A DNA stretch of 35,763 nt from Anaerolineales bacterium (lineage in GTDB: Bacteria > Chloroflexota > Anaerolineae > Anaerolineales > E44-bin32), in contig SOJU01000025.1 of assembly GCA_004376465.1 (NCBI GenBank), positions 1 through 35,763 of the forward strand, given 5' to 3'. Numbering within the stretch: position 1 is the first letter of the stretch; every line of letters begins with the position of its first letter. This document shows positions 6,830-15,537 of this stretch, in pieces. A program made the position numbers and the translations under genes. The notes under the pieces are model-generated. The model was not told the origin of the DNA. It was given only the letters and a program-made list of their open reading frames with translations, and ran no database searches.

Positions 6830-9800
6830 AGGGTCACCGCCTGCTCTTCCAAGCCGCCATGGACCAATTGCAGCGCCCGTACAGCAGCTAGCTGATGGAG
6901 AGCGTCTGGATCCAGGGGGTTTATCGAAACAACTTTTTCAAACATGTCTGCTGCCTGTCCGTATGATTTCAAGACTTTCAGGATCAATCCGGCTTGTTTA
7001 TAGGCGGCTGCTTCCTTTGGGTCGAGTGTAATAGCATGCAGATATGCATCGAGAGCTTGTGTATCCTGCCTACGTGCCTTGTGAACATCTCCAAGTTCCC
7101 GTGCAATTCGAGCGTCGACGGGAGCGAGGGAGGAAGCTTTTGTCAATACGTTAAGCGCCTGGTCAAGTTGACCAGCCTCTTTGAACTTCCGTCCTAAGAG
7201 GAGTTGATACTCCACATTACGAGGGGCGAGTTTCGCAGCCTTACTGGCTGCTTCAAGTGCAGCATCATTATTCCCGGTCAGAGAGTATGCTTCTGAAAGC
7301 GCAGCCCATGCGTCCTCGAATTCTGATTCTGCCTTCGTGAGCGTCCGCAGGTCAGCAGCAGCCTCCTCGGTTCGCCCCAATCGAAGCAGGAGTTTGCTGC
7401 GAGCTAATTGAACGGCGCGGTCGTCTTCGGATACGCGCAACGCCCGGTCGTAGATCTGGATTGCCTTCTGAAGCTTGCCTTTATGGGCGAAAACGTCGCC
7501 TAAACCAGTGAGAACTTCCACGTTGTTCGGAGCAAGTCGATAGGCTTTGCGGGCGTGATCGAGGGCAAGTTTCACATTCCCGAGGGCCATAGCGGCTCGT
7601 GATGCTCCGATCATCACACCAACATCAGATGGCATCAGGGAGCAAGCTCTCTCGAACCAGGCTTCAGCTTTCTCGGCATCACCGATTGCCAGGGCGACCT
7701 CGCCGGCCTCTTTCCAAACTTTGGGCGTTACGCATGACGTTTGCAGGCTTTTAGCGTACGCAGCTTGCGCATCGGTCAGTTGACCTGCTTGACGATACAT
7801 ACGGGCAAGTGAAGTCAGGTACTCGCCGTTTTCAGGTTCGAGCTCAACGGCATTCTGCCAATGGGGCAACGCGGCTTCCAGCTTGTTGTTTTCCTGGTAG
7901 AGGAAAGCGAGCTTCGCATGCCAGGAAGCTTCATCAGGCCAGTCAGACAGTGCGCTGTTGAGCGCTGTTATCGCCTTTTCCTTGTCTTCGGTCTTCAGCC
8001 ATAATTGAGCCTCAATGTAAAGTGCGAGCGGGCGAATCATGGGGTTGTTATGGTTCTGCTGAAGCGTCTCTTGTGCATCCACAAATCTCCCAAGCATCAT
8101 TTGGCTGATGCCGAGAAGGAGGCTGTGATAGGGGTCCTTATTGCTTGTGCTAGTGTCTTCCAGGAGGGCATTCTCAGCCTTCGCCGGTCTGTTCGCCCGG
8201 ATTTGAGCGAGGGCAAACGCTTGGGTGAATTCATGAAGGATGGGCTGAGGTATGTTTTGAGATACCGTCCGTTCTTCATGAGCCTTCGCACCTGTGGTTA
8301 GTTCAAACCAGGTCTGGAGCAATTCGCCGATTGATTCGTTGGAGCCGGCTGATTTGAATTGATCGATCATTTGTTGGAGATATTTTTTTCTCTCTCCTAA
8401 TAAATCAACTTGTGAAGGGGCATGTGCCTCTGCCTCGCAGGCTGAGCGGTACACCCAGAGTAAATCCTGCAGCCGAAGCTGACCGCGGAGATATTCGAGG
8501 TTAGCTTCCGGATTGTCATTACCGGTGCCCATCCATTCTTCGATGCTGTGTATTGCGGCGTCCCAGTCAGCGAGTGCTACCGCGCTGCGTGTAGACCAAA
8601 GAACATCACTAAAATCCGCAGGTTCTGAATTGAGAACCGAGTTGTATGTTTCCTTCGCGTTTTCAAGGTCTCCTGTTTCTAAAGACGTGAGGGCTTGTAA
8701 GGCGATACCTTTTACGGAGAGAGGCGCAAGTATTGCTGCTCGATCTAGAGCCGCGCGGGCATCCGTATTACGTCCAAGCAGGTGAAGTGTTTCTGCGAGA
8801 GCGATGAGGGGGATGGGATCGTTCGGTACGAGAGAAACTGCCTTCTGCAGAACCCCCAGACCCTCCTCAGGCGAACCTGAGCACGTCATTGCTGAGCCAG
8901 CTTCAATGAGGAAGGCTGGATCGTTCGGTTGAAGTGCCAAGGCATGACCAAAGCAGTTCAGACTGCGCTGGATCTCACCAACTTGCATGTAGGCTCGCCC
9001 TAGCGCGGTAAAGTGCAGGGCATTCTCCGGGTCGATCTGGGTCGCTTGTTCCCACAATCCAATCGCTGCGGTTCTCTTGTCCAGTTTCCAGAGTGCATCC
9101 GCGGCACGGTCAAGGGGGTGAGTGTCATTTGGAAGAAGATCTGCTATATGCATCCAAGCCCGCTGCGCCAGTTCAAAATCGCCAATGCTTTCAGCTGCGA
9201 GCGCCAATTCCTTATGAATACCCGGGTCATGTTCATCGAGAGATGATGCGTGCTGGAGCAACCTTAATTGCAGACGGTGGAATTCGAATTCGCCGCATAG
9301 GGCGGCGGCTTTTTGCAGGGTTTGGCCATCTCTCCGGCCCAGGAAAAGACTGCGTGCCAGGTGATTGCGGCTTGCATCCTTGTTCCCTGAGAGCCATGTC
9401 AGCCGGGCAAGTTCTAGCCAGGGTTCTGACTGTTCTGGCTGAAGTTTGGCGAGTTGTTTGCGTGCAGAGATGGCTTCATCCAGCGAGCCATCCGCTTCCG
9501 CAGCGATGCATAATATGGAGAGTGCATCTGTCTCAATCGGGTTGCGCTCGAAAGCTTGGCGAGCGAGGTTCTTAGCAGCACTGAAGTCATTAAGGGCCAT
9601 ATGTGCTCTCGCGAGAAGTATGAGCATTACGAGTGAAGTTGGGTACTGGCCGCGGTGTTTCTCCATTGTTGCAATTGCCAAAGGAGCGTCGTCCATTGCG
9701 ATTGCAGCATCCGCCAGGCCGAGTACGCCTTGAAGATGCGTCTCGCTAGGGAGCTCCTCGGAATTGTCTAGAAAAGTCTGGTAATGATTGATGGCTTCCT

Positions 9801-11973
9801 CGTTGAGATCCTGGAGACGAAGACCATGTGCAATCCAATAATCTATGGCGTTGTCATCAAGTCCGGTCTCACGAGCCATTTCAAGGGTCTTCACACCGAC
9901 TTCGTGAGCGGCTTCTCCTTGCGCTGAAGGAGACTGGACGAGAATGCGCCCTGCGTTCAAAAGAGATTCGGGGTCTAGATTCGTGGGAAGGCTTTCCATA
10001 AGAGTTGCAGCTGAAGCCATTTCACCCTGACTTTCGAAGGTGAGCGCTAAAGCTTGGCGAGCTTTCCAATTTTCTGGCTGCTTTTCTAAAGCTGACTGCA
10101 GGATCGGTGTCGCTTCTTCTGCGCGACCAAGCTCACGTAGCAGATCTCCATAGTCAACAAGCCAATCCACGCGCTCAGGGTCAATGTCTACAGCCTGGCG
10201 GACATGCTCGAGTGCTTCAGCCCGCATGGATTTTTCCCGGAGCCAATGTGTTTTGGCGATATGAACAGCTCCACTAGCTGGCAGGGCTTGGAGAGCGGCA
10301 TTTAATGTCTCCTCGGCAGTATCTTCATCTCCTGTCGCCATCTGGCATTCCGAAAGAGCGATCCATGCTTCGGCATCACTTGGGGTTAGCTGTGTCGCTT
10401 TCTTTAAGTGAGCCTCAGCTTCTTGATGTTCCCCTAAAGCAGAAAGGGCTTTGCCCAGCAGGACTTGGGCTTCCACGGATTCGGGGTTATCTGAACGAAG
10501 CTCCTCTGAACTTACCTTCGCTAAAGTGTAATCGCCGGCCTCCAGGGCACAGGCGCTCAATTTCGCAAGTGCTTGTTTGTCTTGCGAAGCGATGTTTTGC
10601 CAATGAGGGATAGCTTGTTCTGAGCGACCGGATTTCTGTAAGTTACGGGCTAGGATTTCGCGCAATTGGAGCGATTTCGGCATCAGTGTGAGCGCGAATG
10701 CTGCTTGCTCGGCTGCCGCGTTAGGATCGCCAGCCTTCTCAAGCAAAGTAGCTAGATTATGTCGTAGTTCTGCATCGACTGGTTTTTGCGAAGATAGAAT
10801 CTCAAGGACCTGGACAGCCTGGCTGTACTTTCCTGAAGCATCAAGGCCATTGGAGAGCAAGGCCATCCATACGGGATCCAGTGCAGGTGCACCTAATGAG
10901 GATTCGTAGGCTTGGATGAAGTAGTCCGCAGCCAATGCAGATTCGTTTGAAAGCTCATATGCTTGACCTGCAGCGATAAATTCTTCAGCCGTCTCCGGTT
11001 CCGGGAGTAGGTCGAGAGCGTCTTGAGGGCGATCGATTTGAACGTACGCCTTTGCCAGCTCAGCACGCCGCCTTGGCGTGAGCTTCAATTGGAACGCTTG
11101 CTTGCGCGCCTCCACTTCAAGCACCGGGTCACCATCCATTCTGGCGATATCAGCCAATCGATCTGCGACCTGTGCTGAGATCAACGTGGTTCGATCCCAG
11201 GCTTGAGAGACGATTTCTTGCGCGCCAGCAGCATTCCCTGCTGCTGCAAGAATGATCGCCTGTTCTGAAAGGTCGCCCGGATCTTGTTGATTATTCGCTG
11301 GTGTCGGGTGGAGTTCTTCATTGACCGATTCAGAAAGAGCCAGGAATAGTTCATCCTCGTGCATGGTGTTCAAACTGATTAAAACTTTACGAATTAAGTT
11401 AGGGTCAAGATCTGAGAGAATCTCACCAGCACTGGGGACATCCATGTTCGAGTGCAGTATTTGTGTTACCAGCCCTATCGCAGCTGGGCACCCATCTTGG
11501 ATTAGTGCATCGATTATTTCTTGCCCAAACTCGAGATATGGCCACGCACAGCAAAGCGCCGAAGCCCAGAAATCTGTGTTATCTAATACCGCTTCTGTTA
11601 GCCCATCCAACCCTTCATCGACTGCAATTCTCAACAGCGTCACAGAGAGCAGTGCGATGTCAACAAAGCTTTTGCTCTCAGTGTCATTATTCAAATCTAT
11701 TAGATTTGAGATACGACTCTCTTGTTCGGAGGAGAGGGTGTCCAGCGCGCTAGATAAAGAAGATTGCCCGAGGGCTAGAGATGCCAGGGTGGCCGGAGAC
11801 CAACCAGCACGATCGATCTTCTCCAGAGCCAGAGTGAGGAATTCGCTTGTGTGAATTTCGCTCCATGCCTCTGGAACATACAGGATTCGTCGAATTGCAC
11901 TGGAAAGATCTTCTTCGTTCAGGACCTCGTTTAAATACTGCAAGACGTCCGTGTCATTGAGCATAGTACCCAT
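6826..11973 (-). CDS. Giant tetratricopeptide-repeat scaffold (1,715 aa)
   Basis: A very long soluble helical-repeat protein. The first 230 or so residues are acidic, leucine-rich and less regular. From there to the C-terminus runs an almost unbroken series of 34-residue TPR units, more than 25 by eye, with the usual A/G at positions 8 and 20 and P at 32 (for example LLGKALSALGEHQEAEAHLKKA, in part, and LGDVFAHKGKLQKAIQIYDRAL). No enzymatic domain, signal peptide or membrane segment is seen. ATG 11973 lies 8 bases after the stop of the membrane-protein gene; a TTG at 12015 and ATG 11964 are alternatives. It overlaps the C25 peptidase gene by 4 bases. It is likely a scaffold or substrate-presenting partner for that peptidase. 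Confidence 0.85.
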   Translation of the reverse strand: MGTMLNDTDVLQYLNEVLNEEDLSSAIRRILYVPEAWSEIHTSEFLTLALEKIDRAGWSPATLASLALGQSSLSSALDTLSSEQESRISNLIDLNNDTESKSFVDIALLSVTLLRIAVDEGLDGLTEAVLDNTDFWASALCCAWPYLEFGQEIIDALIQDGCPAAIGLVTQILHSNMDVPSAGEILSDLDPNLIRKVLISLNTMHEDELFLALSESVNEELHPTPANNQQDPGDLSEQAIILAAAGNAAGAQEIVSQAWDRTTLISAQVADRLADIARMDGDPVLEVEARKQAFQLKLTPRRRAELAKAYVQIDRPQDALDLLPEPETAEEFIAAGQAYELSNESALAADYFIQAYESSLGAPALDPVWMALLSNGLDASGKYSQAVQVLEILSSQKPVDAELRHNLATLLEKAGDPNAAAEQAAFALTLMPKSLQLREILARNLQKSGRSEQAIPHWQNIASQDKQALAKLSACALEAGDYTLAKVSSEELRSDNPESVEAQVLLGKALSALGEHQEAEAHLKKATQLTPSDAEAWIALSECQMATGDEDTAEETLNAALQALPASGAVHIAKTHWLREKSMRAEALEHVRQAVDIDPERVDWLVDYGDLLRELGRAEEATPILQSALEKQPENWKARQALALTFESQGEMASAATLMESLPTNLDPESLLNAGRILVQSPSAQGEAAHEVGVKTLEMARETGLDDNAIDYWIAHGLRLQDLNEEAINHYQTFLDNSEELPSETHLQGVLGLADAAIAMDDAPLAIATMEKHRGQYPTSLVMLILLARAHMALNDFSAAKNLARQAFERNPIETDALSILCIAAEADGSLDEAISARKQLAKLQPEQSEPWLELARLTWLSGNKDASRNHLARSLFLGRRDGQTLQKAAALCGEFEFHRLQLRLLQHASSLDEHDPGIHKELALAAESIGDFELAQRAWMHIADLLPNDTHPLDRAADALWKLDKRTAAIGLWEQATQIDPENALHFTALGRAYMQVGEIQRSLNCFGHALALQPNDPAFLIEAGSAMTCSGSPEEGLGVLQKAVSLVPNDPIPLIALAETLHLLGRNTDARAALDRAAILAPLSVKGIALQALTSLETGDLENAKETYNSVLNSEPADFSDVLWSTRSAVALADWDAAIHSIEEWMGTGNDNPEANLEYLRGQLRLQDLLWVYRSACEAEAHAPSQVDLLGERKKYLQQMIDQFKSAGSNESIGELLQTWFELTTGAKAHEERTVSQNIPQPILHEFTQAFALAQIRANRPAKAENALLEDTSTSNKDPYHSLLLGISQMMLGRFVDAQETLQQNHNNPMIRPLALYIEAQLWLKTEDKEKAITALNSALSDWPDEASWHAKLAFLYQENNKLEAALPHWQNAVELEPENGEYLTSLARMYRQAGQLTDAQAAYAKSLQTSCVTPKVWKEAGEVALAIGDAEKAEAWFERACSLMPSDVGVMIGASRAAMALGNVKLALDHARKAYRLAPNNVEVLTGLGDVFAHKGKLQKAIQIYDRALRVSEDDRAVQLARSKLLLRLGRTEEAAADLRTLTKAESEFEDAWAALSEAYSLTGNNDAALEAASKAAKLAPRNVEYQLLLGRKFKEAGQLDQALNVLTKASSLAPVDARIARELGDVHKARRQDTQALDAYLHAITLDPKEAAAYKQAGLILKVLKSYGQAADMFEKVVSINPLDPDALHQLAAVRALQLVHGGLEEQAVTL

Positions 11974-11981
11974 CCAGTCGG

Positions 11982-12314
11982 TTAGATTGTCCAGCTGATT
12001 TGCTGAATGACCCAATAGCCTGCATACATCAAGCTCAGTCCAACTGAAATCAGCAAGACGCCGATTCCGCTTGCGGTACGAACCAGTCCATTGAGCGAAG
12101 CGACGAGCTCAGTAGCGCTGGTCACAAGCCCTGTCACCTCTTGGGCAATGCCTTTTTGGCCAAGCCTGGCGGTGTGAGCCGCCAAAGCTCGCACTTCTCG
12201 GGAATAGCCTCGGCTTACCAAGACTAATGCACCGATGAGCACCAATAAGAAGCCCAAGATGAAGATGGATGCCGCTATGAGGATTTGAACGTCACTAAAG
12301 GTAAGGGGAATCAT
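11982..12314 (-). CDS. Two-helix membrane protein heading the TPR operon (110 aa)
   Basis: Two hydrophobic segments (residues about 9-33 and 82-106) flank a polar middle rich in Ala, Thr and Val that may form a helical hairpin in the cytoplasm (EVRALAAHTARLGQKG, EVTGLVTSATELVASL). The layout recalls small DUF948-like membrane proteins, but I cannot assign a family. GGAGG lies five bases before ATG 12314. It is the first gene after a consensus sigma-54 promoter and immediately precedes the TPR scaffold, so it could anchor the scaffold-peptidase complex at the membrane; that is inference. Confidence 0.65.
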   Translation of the reverse strand: MIPLTFSDVQILIAASIFILGFLLVLIGALVLVSRGYSREVRALAAHTARLGQKGIAQEVTGLVTSATELVASLNGLVRTASGIGVLLISVGLSLMYAGYWVIQQISWTI

Positions 12315-12315
12315 T

Positions 12316-12346
12316 TTCGCCTCCAGGTATTGCGTCTGAAGGCGAA
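12316..12346 (-). promoter_or_regulatory. Inverted repeat able to mask the RBS in read-through RNA
   Basis: In minus-strand RNA UUCGCCUUCAG (12346-12336) can pair over 11 bp (one G-U) with CUGGAGGCGAA (12326-12316) around a 9-base loop. The 3' arm contains the GGAGG ribosome binding site for ATG 12314. A transcript beginning at the sigma-54 start (about 12339-12337) loses nearly all of the 5' arm, which would free the site. No U-tract follows, so it is not an ordinary terminator. Confidence 0.55.
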
Positions 12347-12349
12347 TGT

Positions 12350-12365
12350 TGCAAGTAGCGTGCCA
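12350..12365 (-). promoter_or_regulatory. Sigma-54 (-24/-12) promoter of the TPR-peptidase operon
   Basis: The minus strand reads TGGCACGCTACTTGCA, a full match to TGGCACG-N4-TTGCA with the required ten bases between GG and GC. Expected start is near 12339-12337, giving a leader of about 25 nt before ATG 12314. The element begins six bases after the stop codon of the sigma-54 activator gene. Confidence 0.87.
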
Positions 12366-12371
12366 AAAAGA

Positions 12372-13547
12372 TCAGGAGGCCAGATCTCGGATGTCAGGCG
12401 GCAGGTGTGCGAGATCGATGTTTTCCTCGTCGCAAAACAGGATTGCTCGCTCAATCACGTGGCGGAGCTCACGGATGTTTCCAGGCCAAGAGTGAGCTTT
12501 CAACGCGTCTAGCGCACGCGGCGTGATTCCCTCCACGACGCCGCCGACACGGAGGTTGATTTGACGGATAAAGTTACCGGTAAGCGCTGGAAGATCGACA
12601 ATGCGTTCCCGAAGAGGCGGGAGGTGAAGATCGACCACTTTCAGCCTGTAGTACAGGTCCTCCCTGAAGGTACCCTCCTCGATCATCGCCGGGAGGTTTC
12701 GATTCGAAGCAGCGATGATTTGAACGTCAACGGCAATTTCTTTTACCCCGCCGACGCGCCTGAATTTTTGCTCATCCAGGACGCGTAGCAGCTTGGCCTG
12801 CATTTCCTGCTTTGTCGAGGAGATCTCGTCGAGGAATAGGATGCCGCCGTCAGCGATTTCGATTAATCCCGGCTTTTTCTTTTGTGCGCCGGTGAAGGCC
12901 CCTGCTTCATGACCAAAAAGCTCCGATTCGATCATCGTATCCGGCAGCGCAGCGCAGTTTATAGGGATAAAAGGTGTATCTGCACGTGGTCCGAAGCTGT
13001 GAATGGATCGGGCGAGAACTTCTTTGCCGGTCCCGGTCTCACCCGTGAGTAGCACAGAGACGGAGGCTTGGGCTGCGCGTTCGGCTTCGTGCATGATCTG
13101 TTTCATGATCTGGGTATCGCCTATGACCATCTCCGTTTCCAGAATTGAAGTCCTGCGCAGGAGATCAAGCTCCCGACGCAGACCGACAACCTCGGATGAT
13201 CGCTCAACAGCCTGAAGCAGACGATCGAGATCAAGAGGTTTTTGCAGGAAATCCAGCGCACCTTTCTTCATCGCATCAACGGCTATATCGACCTCTCCAA
13301 AGGCGGTGATCAAAATTACCGGTGGTCGGGGGTTTTCAAGGGCGAGGCGGTCGAGCAAAGTTAAACCGGATCCGTCGGGGAGCATTACGTCGAGCAGGAT
13401 GATATCTCCTACACCCTTGTCGATCGCTTTGTTCGCTTCCTTCAGAGTCCCCGCTTCGATTGCTTCGTAGCCAGCATCCATCAACGCTTCACTGATAAAG
13501 TTGCGGGCGGTCTCTTCGTCATCAACGATCAATACCGTTGCGGTCAT
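12372..13547 (-). CDS. NtrC-family sigma-54 activator lacking a DNA-binding domain
   Basis: A 391-residue response regulator. Residues 1-120 are a receiver with the acidic pair D9/D10 and phosphoacceptor D53. Residues about 140-375 are a sigma-54-interacting AAA+ ATPase with Walker A GETGTGKE, the GAFTGA loop that contacts sigma-54, Walker B GGILFLDE, arginine-finger region FREDLYYRL and sensor II WPGNIRELRHV. Normal family members then carry a Fis-type helix-turn-helix of some 50 residues; this one stops after HLPPDIRDLAS. It should therefore remodel sigma-54 polymerase from solution, as known for H. pylori FlgR and Chlamydia CtcC. AAGGAG precedes ATG 13547, and the gene starts three bases after the kinase stop, so the kinase is its likely partner. 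Confidence 0.93.
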   Translation of the reverse strand: MTATVLIVDDEETARNFISEALMDAGYEAIEAGTLKEANKAIDKGVGDIILLDVMLPDGSGLTLLDRLALENPRPPVILITAFGEVDIAVDAMKKGALDFLQKPLDLDRLLQAVERSSEVVGLRRELDLLRRTSILETEMVIGDTQIMKQIMHEAERAAQASVSVLLTGETGTGKEVLARSIHSFGPRADTPFIPINCAALPDTMIESELFGHEAGAFTGAQKKKPGLIEIADGGILFLDEISSTKQEMQAKLLRVLDEQKFRRVGGVKEIAVDVQIIAASNRNLPAMIEEGTFREDLYYRLKVVDLHLPPLRERIVDLPALTGNFIRQINLRVGGVVEGITPRALDALKAHSWPGNIRELRHVIERAILFCDEENIDLAHLPPDIRDLAS

Positions 13548-13550
13548 TCA

Positions 13551-15527
13551 TCACTCCTTCGAGCTAAGGTCTGCAGATGGAAGGTGAATTGTAAACACAG
13601 TACCAGCATCAGGAAAGCTCTCGACCTGAATTGTCCCTTTATGGGCGGTTATTATGCGTCGACTGATCGCAAGTCCCAGACCTGTCCCGTCCTTTTTCGT
13701 GGTGAAGAATGGATCAAATATGCGGTGGATCTTATCAGGGGGGATGCCTGGACCGGTATCCGCGACCTTCAACTCGATCATGCTATTTTGGGCAGGACCT
13801 ATGGGTGCAATGTTGATGGAGAGTGTGCCGCCTTCCGTCATGGCTTCAAGAGCATTGCTAATAAGATTCACGATGACTCGTTCAAGTGTCCTCGGATCGG
13901 CTGACGCGAGCGGCGTATCAGGGTCAAATGAAGTATGGCAGCGAGTGCCGGTTTGATTAAAGCGCGGCGCCCATCTCGTGATCACTCTCTGAAGAAGCTC
14001 AGCGAGATCCAGTGTGTCCATCTTGAGCTGGAGCGGGCGGGCGAAGAAGAGAACGTCGCTCATCAGTTGGTCGAGGCGAACACACTCCGCTCGAATGGTG
14101 CCCAGCGCCTCGAATTGTGGGTGATTTTCACCGAGGCGCGAGGCGACGAGCTGGACACCGGTGGATATGTTGTTTATGGGATTCCTCACTTCGTGAGCGA
14201 AAATCGCTGTGACCTCTCCTAATAACGCTCTCTGCGCCAGGATTTCTGTTTGATCTTCAATGGCCTGCTGTTCGGATTGATCGCCTAGAACGATGAGAAG
14301 TTGGCCGTCTGCAGCTCCAGTCATAGGGACAACCCGTAAATGGACAAGCAGACGTGTGCCGTTGCGATGGTGAAGTATGAGTCTTGAGCGTTCTGCAATA
14401 CGTTTGTGTCCAGATGCGTCGAGGATTGTAGTTGTCACGTCCTCAGGACCTACAAGGACATCCTGGATGGCAAGGTCTTTTACTTCATGTGGGCGATAAC
14501 CTAGCAGGCGGTTGATCGCCGAATTCGCTCGAATTATTTTAAGCGAAGAGTCCACTGTTATCAGTGTATCCGAGATAGCCTCAAAGTGGCTTGTGATCTC
14601 TGCCTCAAGCGCCTCCATCGTCGTTTCGTCCTCGAAGATGGTGGATCGCAGCTGGCTCAGATAGATCGCAGTGTGGAGGAGATTGGCGATGATGCGGATC
14701 AGCGGATCGATGTCAGGACTTAACGCGATCTCCTCTTTCCAGCCGACGATGAAAATACCGATCCAGGCAGAATCGTCACCAATCAGTGCGGTTTTCAGAT
14801 GGGTGAGCTCTGCCGTTCTCGCTGCACGCTGTAGTTCGCCCTCAGGGCGTTGGCCAAGGCTCCATGATGTTAGCGCCTGCAAATGGCCGGTTTCGGCGGC
14901 AGGGACCGATTCTGGGAATTCTGGGGGTAGCACGCCATCGATGAAATAGTCGGGTGAGGTTGCTGAGAGTCTATAGATTGCGGTGTAGGACGCGCAAAGC
15001 GGATCCTGGCAGAGTTCAAGGGCCGTTGGCAGAGCGGATGTGCCTCCTGTCAGGATCAAGTTTGTGATGTTCTCCAAGCTGCGTAAGAGTGTCTCCTCAG
15101 CGAGCTTGCGTTGCTCTATTTGTGAGCGAGCACTCGCAGGCTTTATTTTGAGAAGGACAGCTGTTCGAGGTGGGGCGATTGGGTGCGCTTCGAGATCAAT
15201 GAGGACGATGTCCCCTGTACGTGTCTGCAACGGAACATCGTGGAGTTGGCAATCCGGGTTATCCCAGGTGTCAAGAATCTGCTCGAGCATAACGTGGCCT
15301 TCTTCACCTGGAAAAAGGATGGATGGGCTTAAGTCATCGAGATCCTTCCGGGCGTAGCCCGAGAGAAGCAGGAATTCATGATTGCAACTGAGTAGACGCG
15401 ATTCCGTCCCGGATAAAACCAGGACGGAGTTGTCTAGAGTATCAGCGAGGGAGAGGAAAAGCTCGCGGTAGGGATCAGACTTAAATAAGCGTGAGATCGG
15501 ATTGGTGGGTGAAGTATCCTTAGCCAA
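13551..15527 (-). CDS. Soluble NtrB-like PAS/GAF sensor histidine kinase
   Basis: A 658-residue kinase without membrane segments. By eye: PAS-like domain at 20-130, GAF-like region at 140-290, second PAS at 310-420, then HisKA with AHEVRNPI, whose His is the phosphoacceptor. The HATPase domain follows (N box NLISNALEAM, DTGPGIP, FFTTKKDGTGLGLAI). The H-box and FFTTK signature are those of NtrB-type kinases that serve sigma-54 activators. The start is TTG 15527; its AAGGTG site overlaps the rpoN stop codon, which sits 10 bases upstream. It should sense a cytoplasmic signal through PAS/GAF and phosphorylate the activator encoded next. The ligand is unknown. Confidence 0.92.
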   Translation of the reverse strand: MAKDTSPTNPISRLFKSDPYRELFLSLADTLDNSVLVLSGTESRLLSCNHEFLLLSGYARKDLDDLSPSILFPGEEGHVMLEQILDTWDNPDCQLHDVPLQTRTGDIVLIDLEAHPIAPPRTAVLLKIKPASARSQIEQRKLAEETLLRSLENITNLILTGGTSALPTALELCQDPLCASYTAIYRLSATSPDYFIDGVLPPEFPESVPAAETGHLQALTSWSLGQRPEGELQRAARTAELTHLKTALIGDDSAWIGIFIVGWKEEIALSPDIDPLIRIIANLLHTAIYLSQLRSTIFEDETTMEALEAEITSHFEAISDTLITVDSSLKIIRANSAINRLLGYRPHEVKDLAIQDVLVGPEDVTTTILDASGHKRIAERSRLILHHRNGTRLLVHLRVVPMTGAADGQLLIVLGDQSEQQAIEDQTEILAQRALLGEVTAIFAHEVRNPINNISTGVQLVASRLGENHPQFEALGTIRAECVRLDQLMSDVLFFARPLQLKMDTLDLAELLQRVITRWAPRFNQTGTRCHTSFDPDTPLASADPRTLERVIVNLISNALEAMTEGGTLSINIAPIGPAQNSMIELKVADTGPGIPPDKIHRIFDPFFTTKKDGTGLGLAISRRIITAHKGTIQVESFPDAGTVFTIHLPSADLSSKE

Positions 15528-15537
15528 AGATTACACC

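Noticed and set aside
9093-9575. Plus-strand open frame of 160 codons
   Set aside because: It is antisense to the TPR scaffold and is explained by the high codon bias of the repeats.
11321-11854. Plus-strand open frame of 177 codons opposite the N-terminus of the TPR scaffold
   Set aside because: Low-complexity Ser/Ala/Arg translation without domain pattern or RBS; the opposite frame is the real gene.
6826-11973. Possible CRISPR or DNA tandem repeat array in the long TPR gene
   Set aside because: The repeats are at protein level (34 residues, divergent in sequence); no identical DNA repeats with regular spacers were seen here or elsewhere in the window.
12316-12346. The inverted repeat as an intrinsic terminator after the activator gene
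   Set aside because: No U-tract follows on the minus strand and the 3' arm is the ribosome binding site of the next gene.
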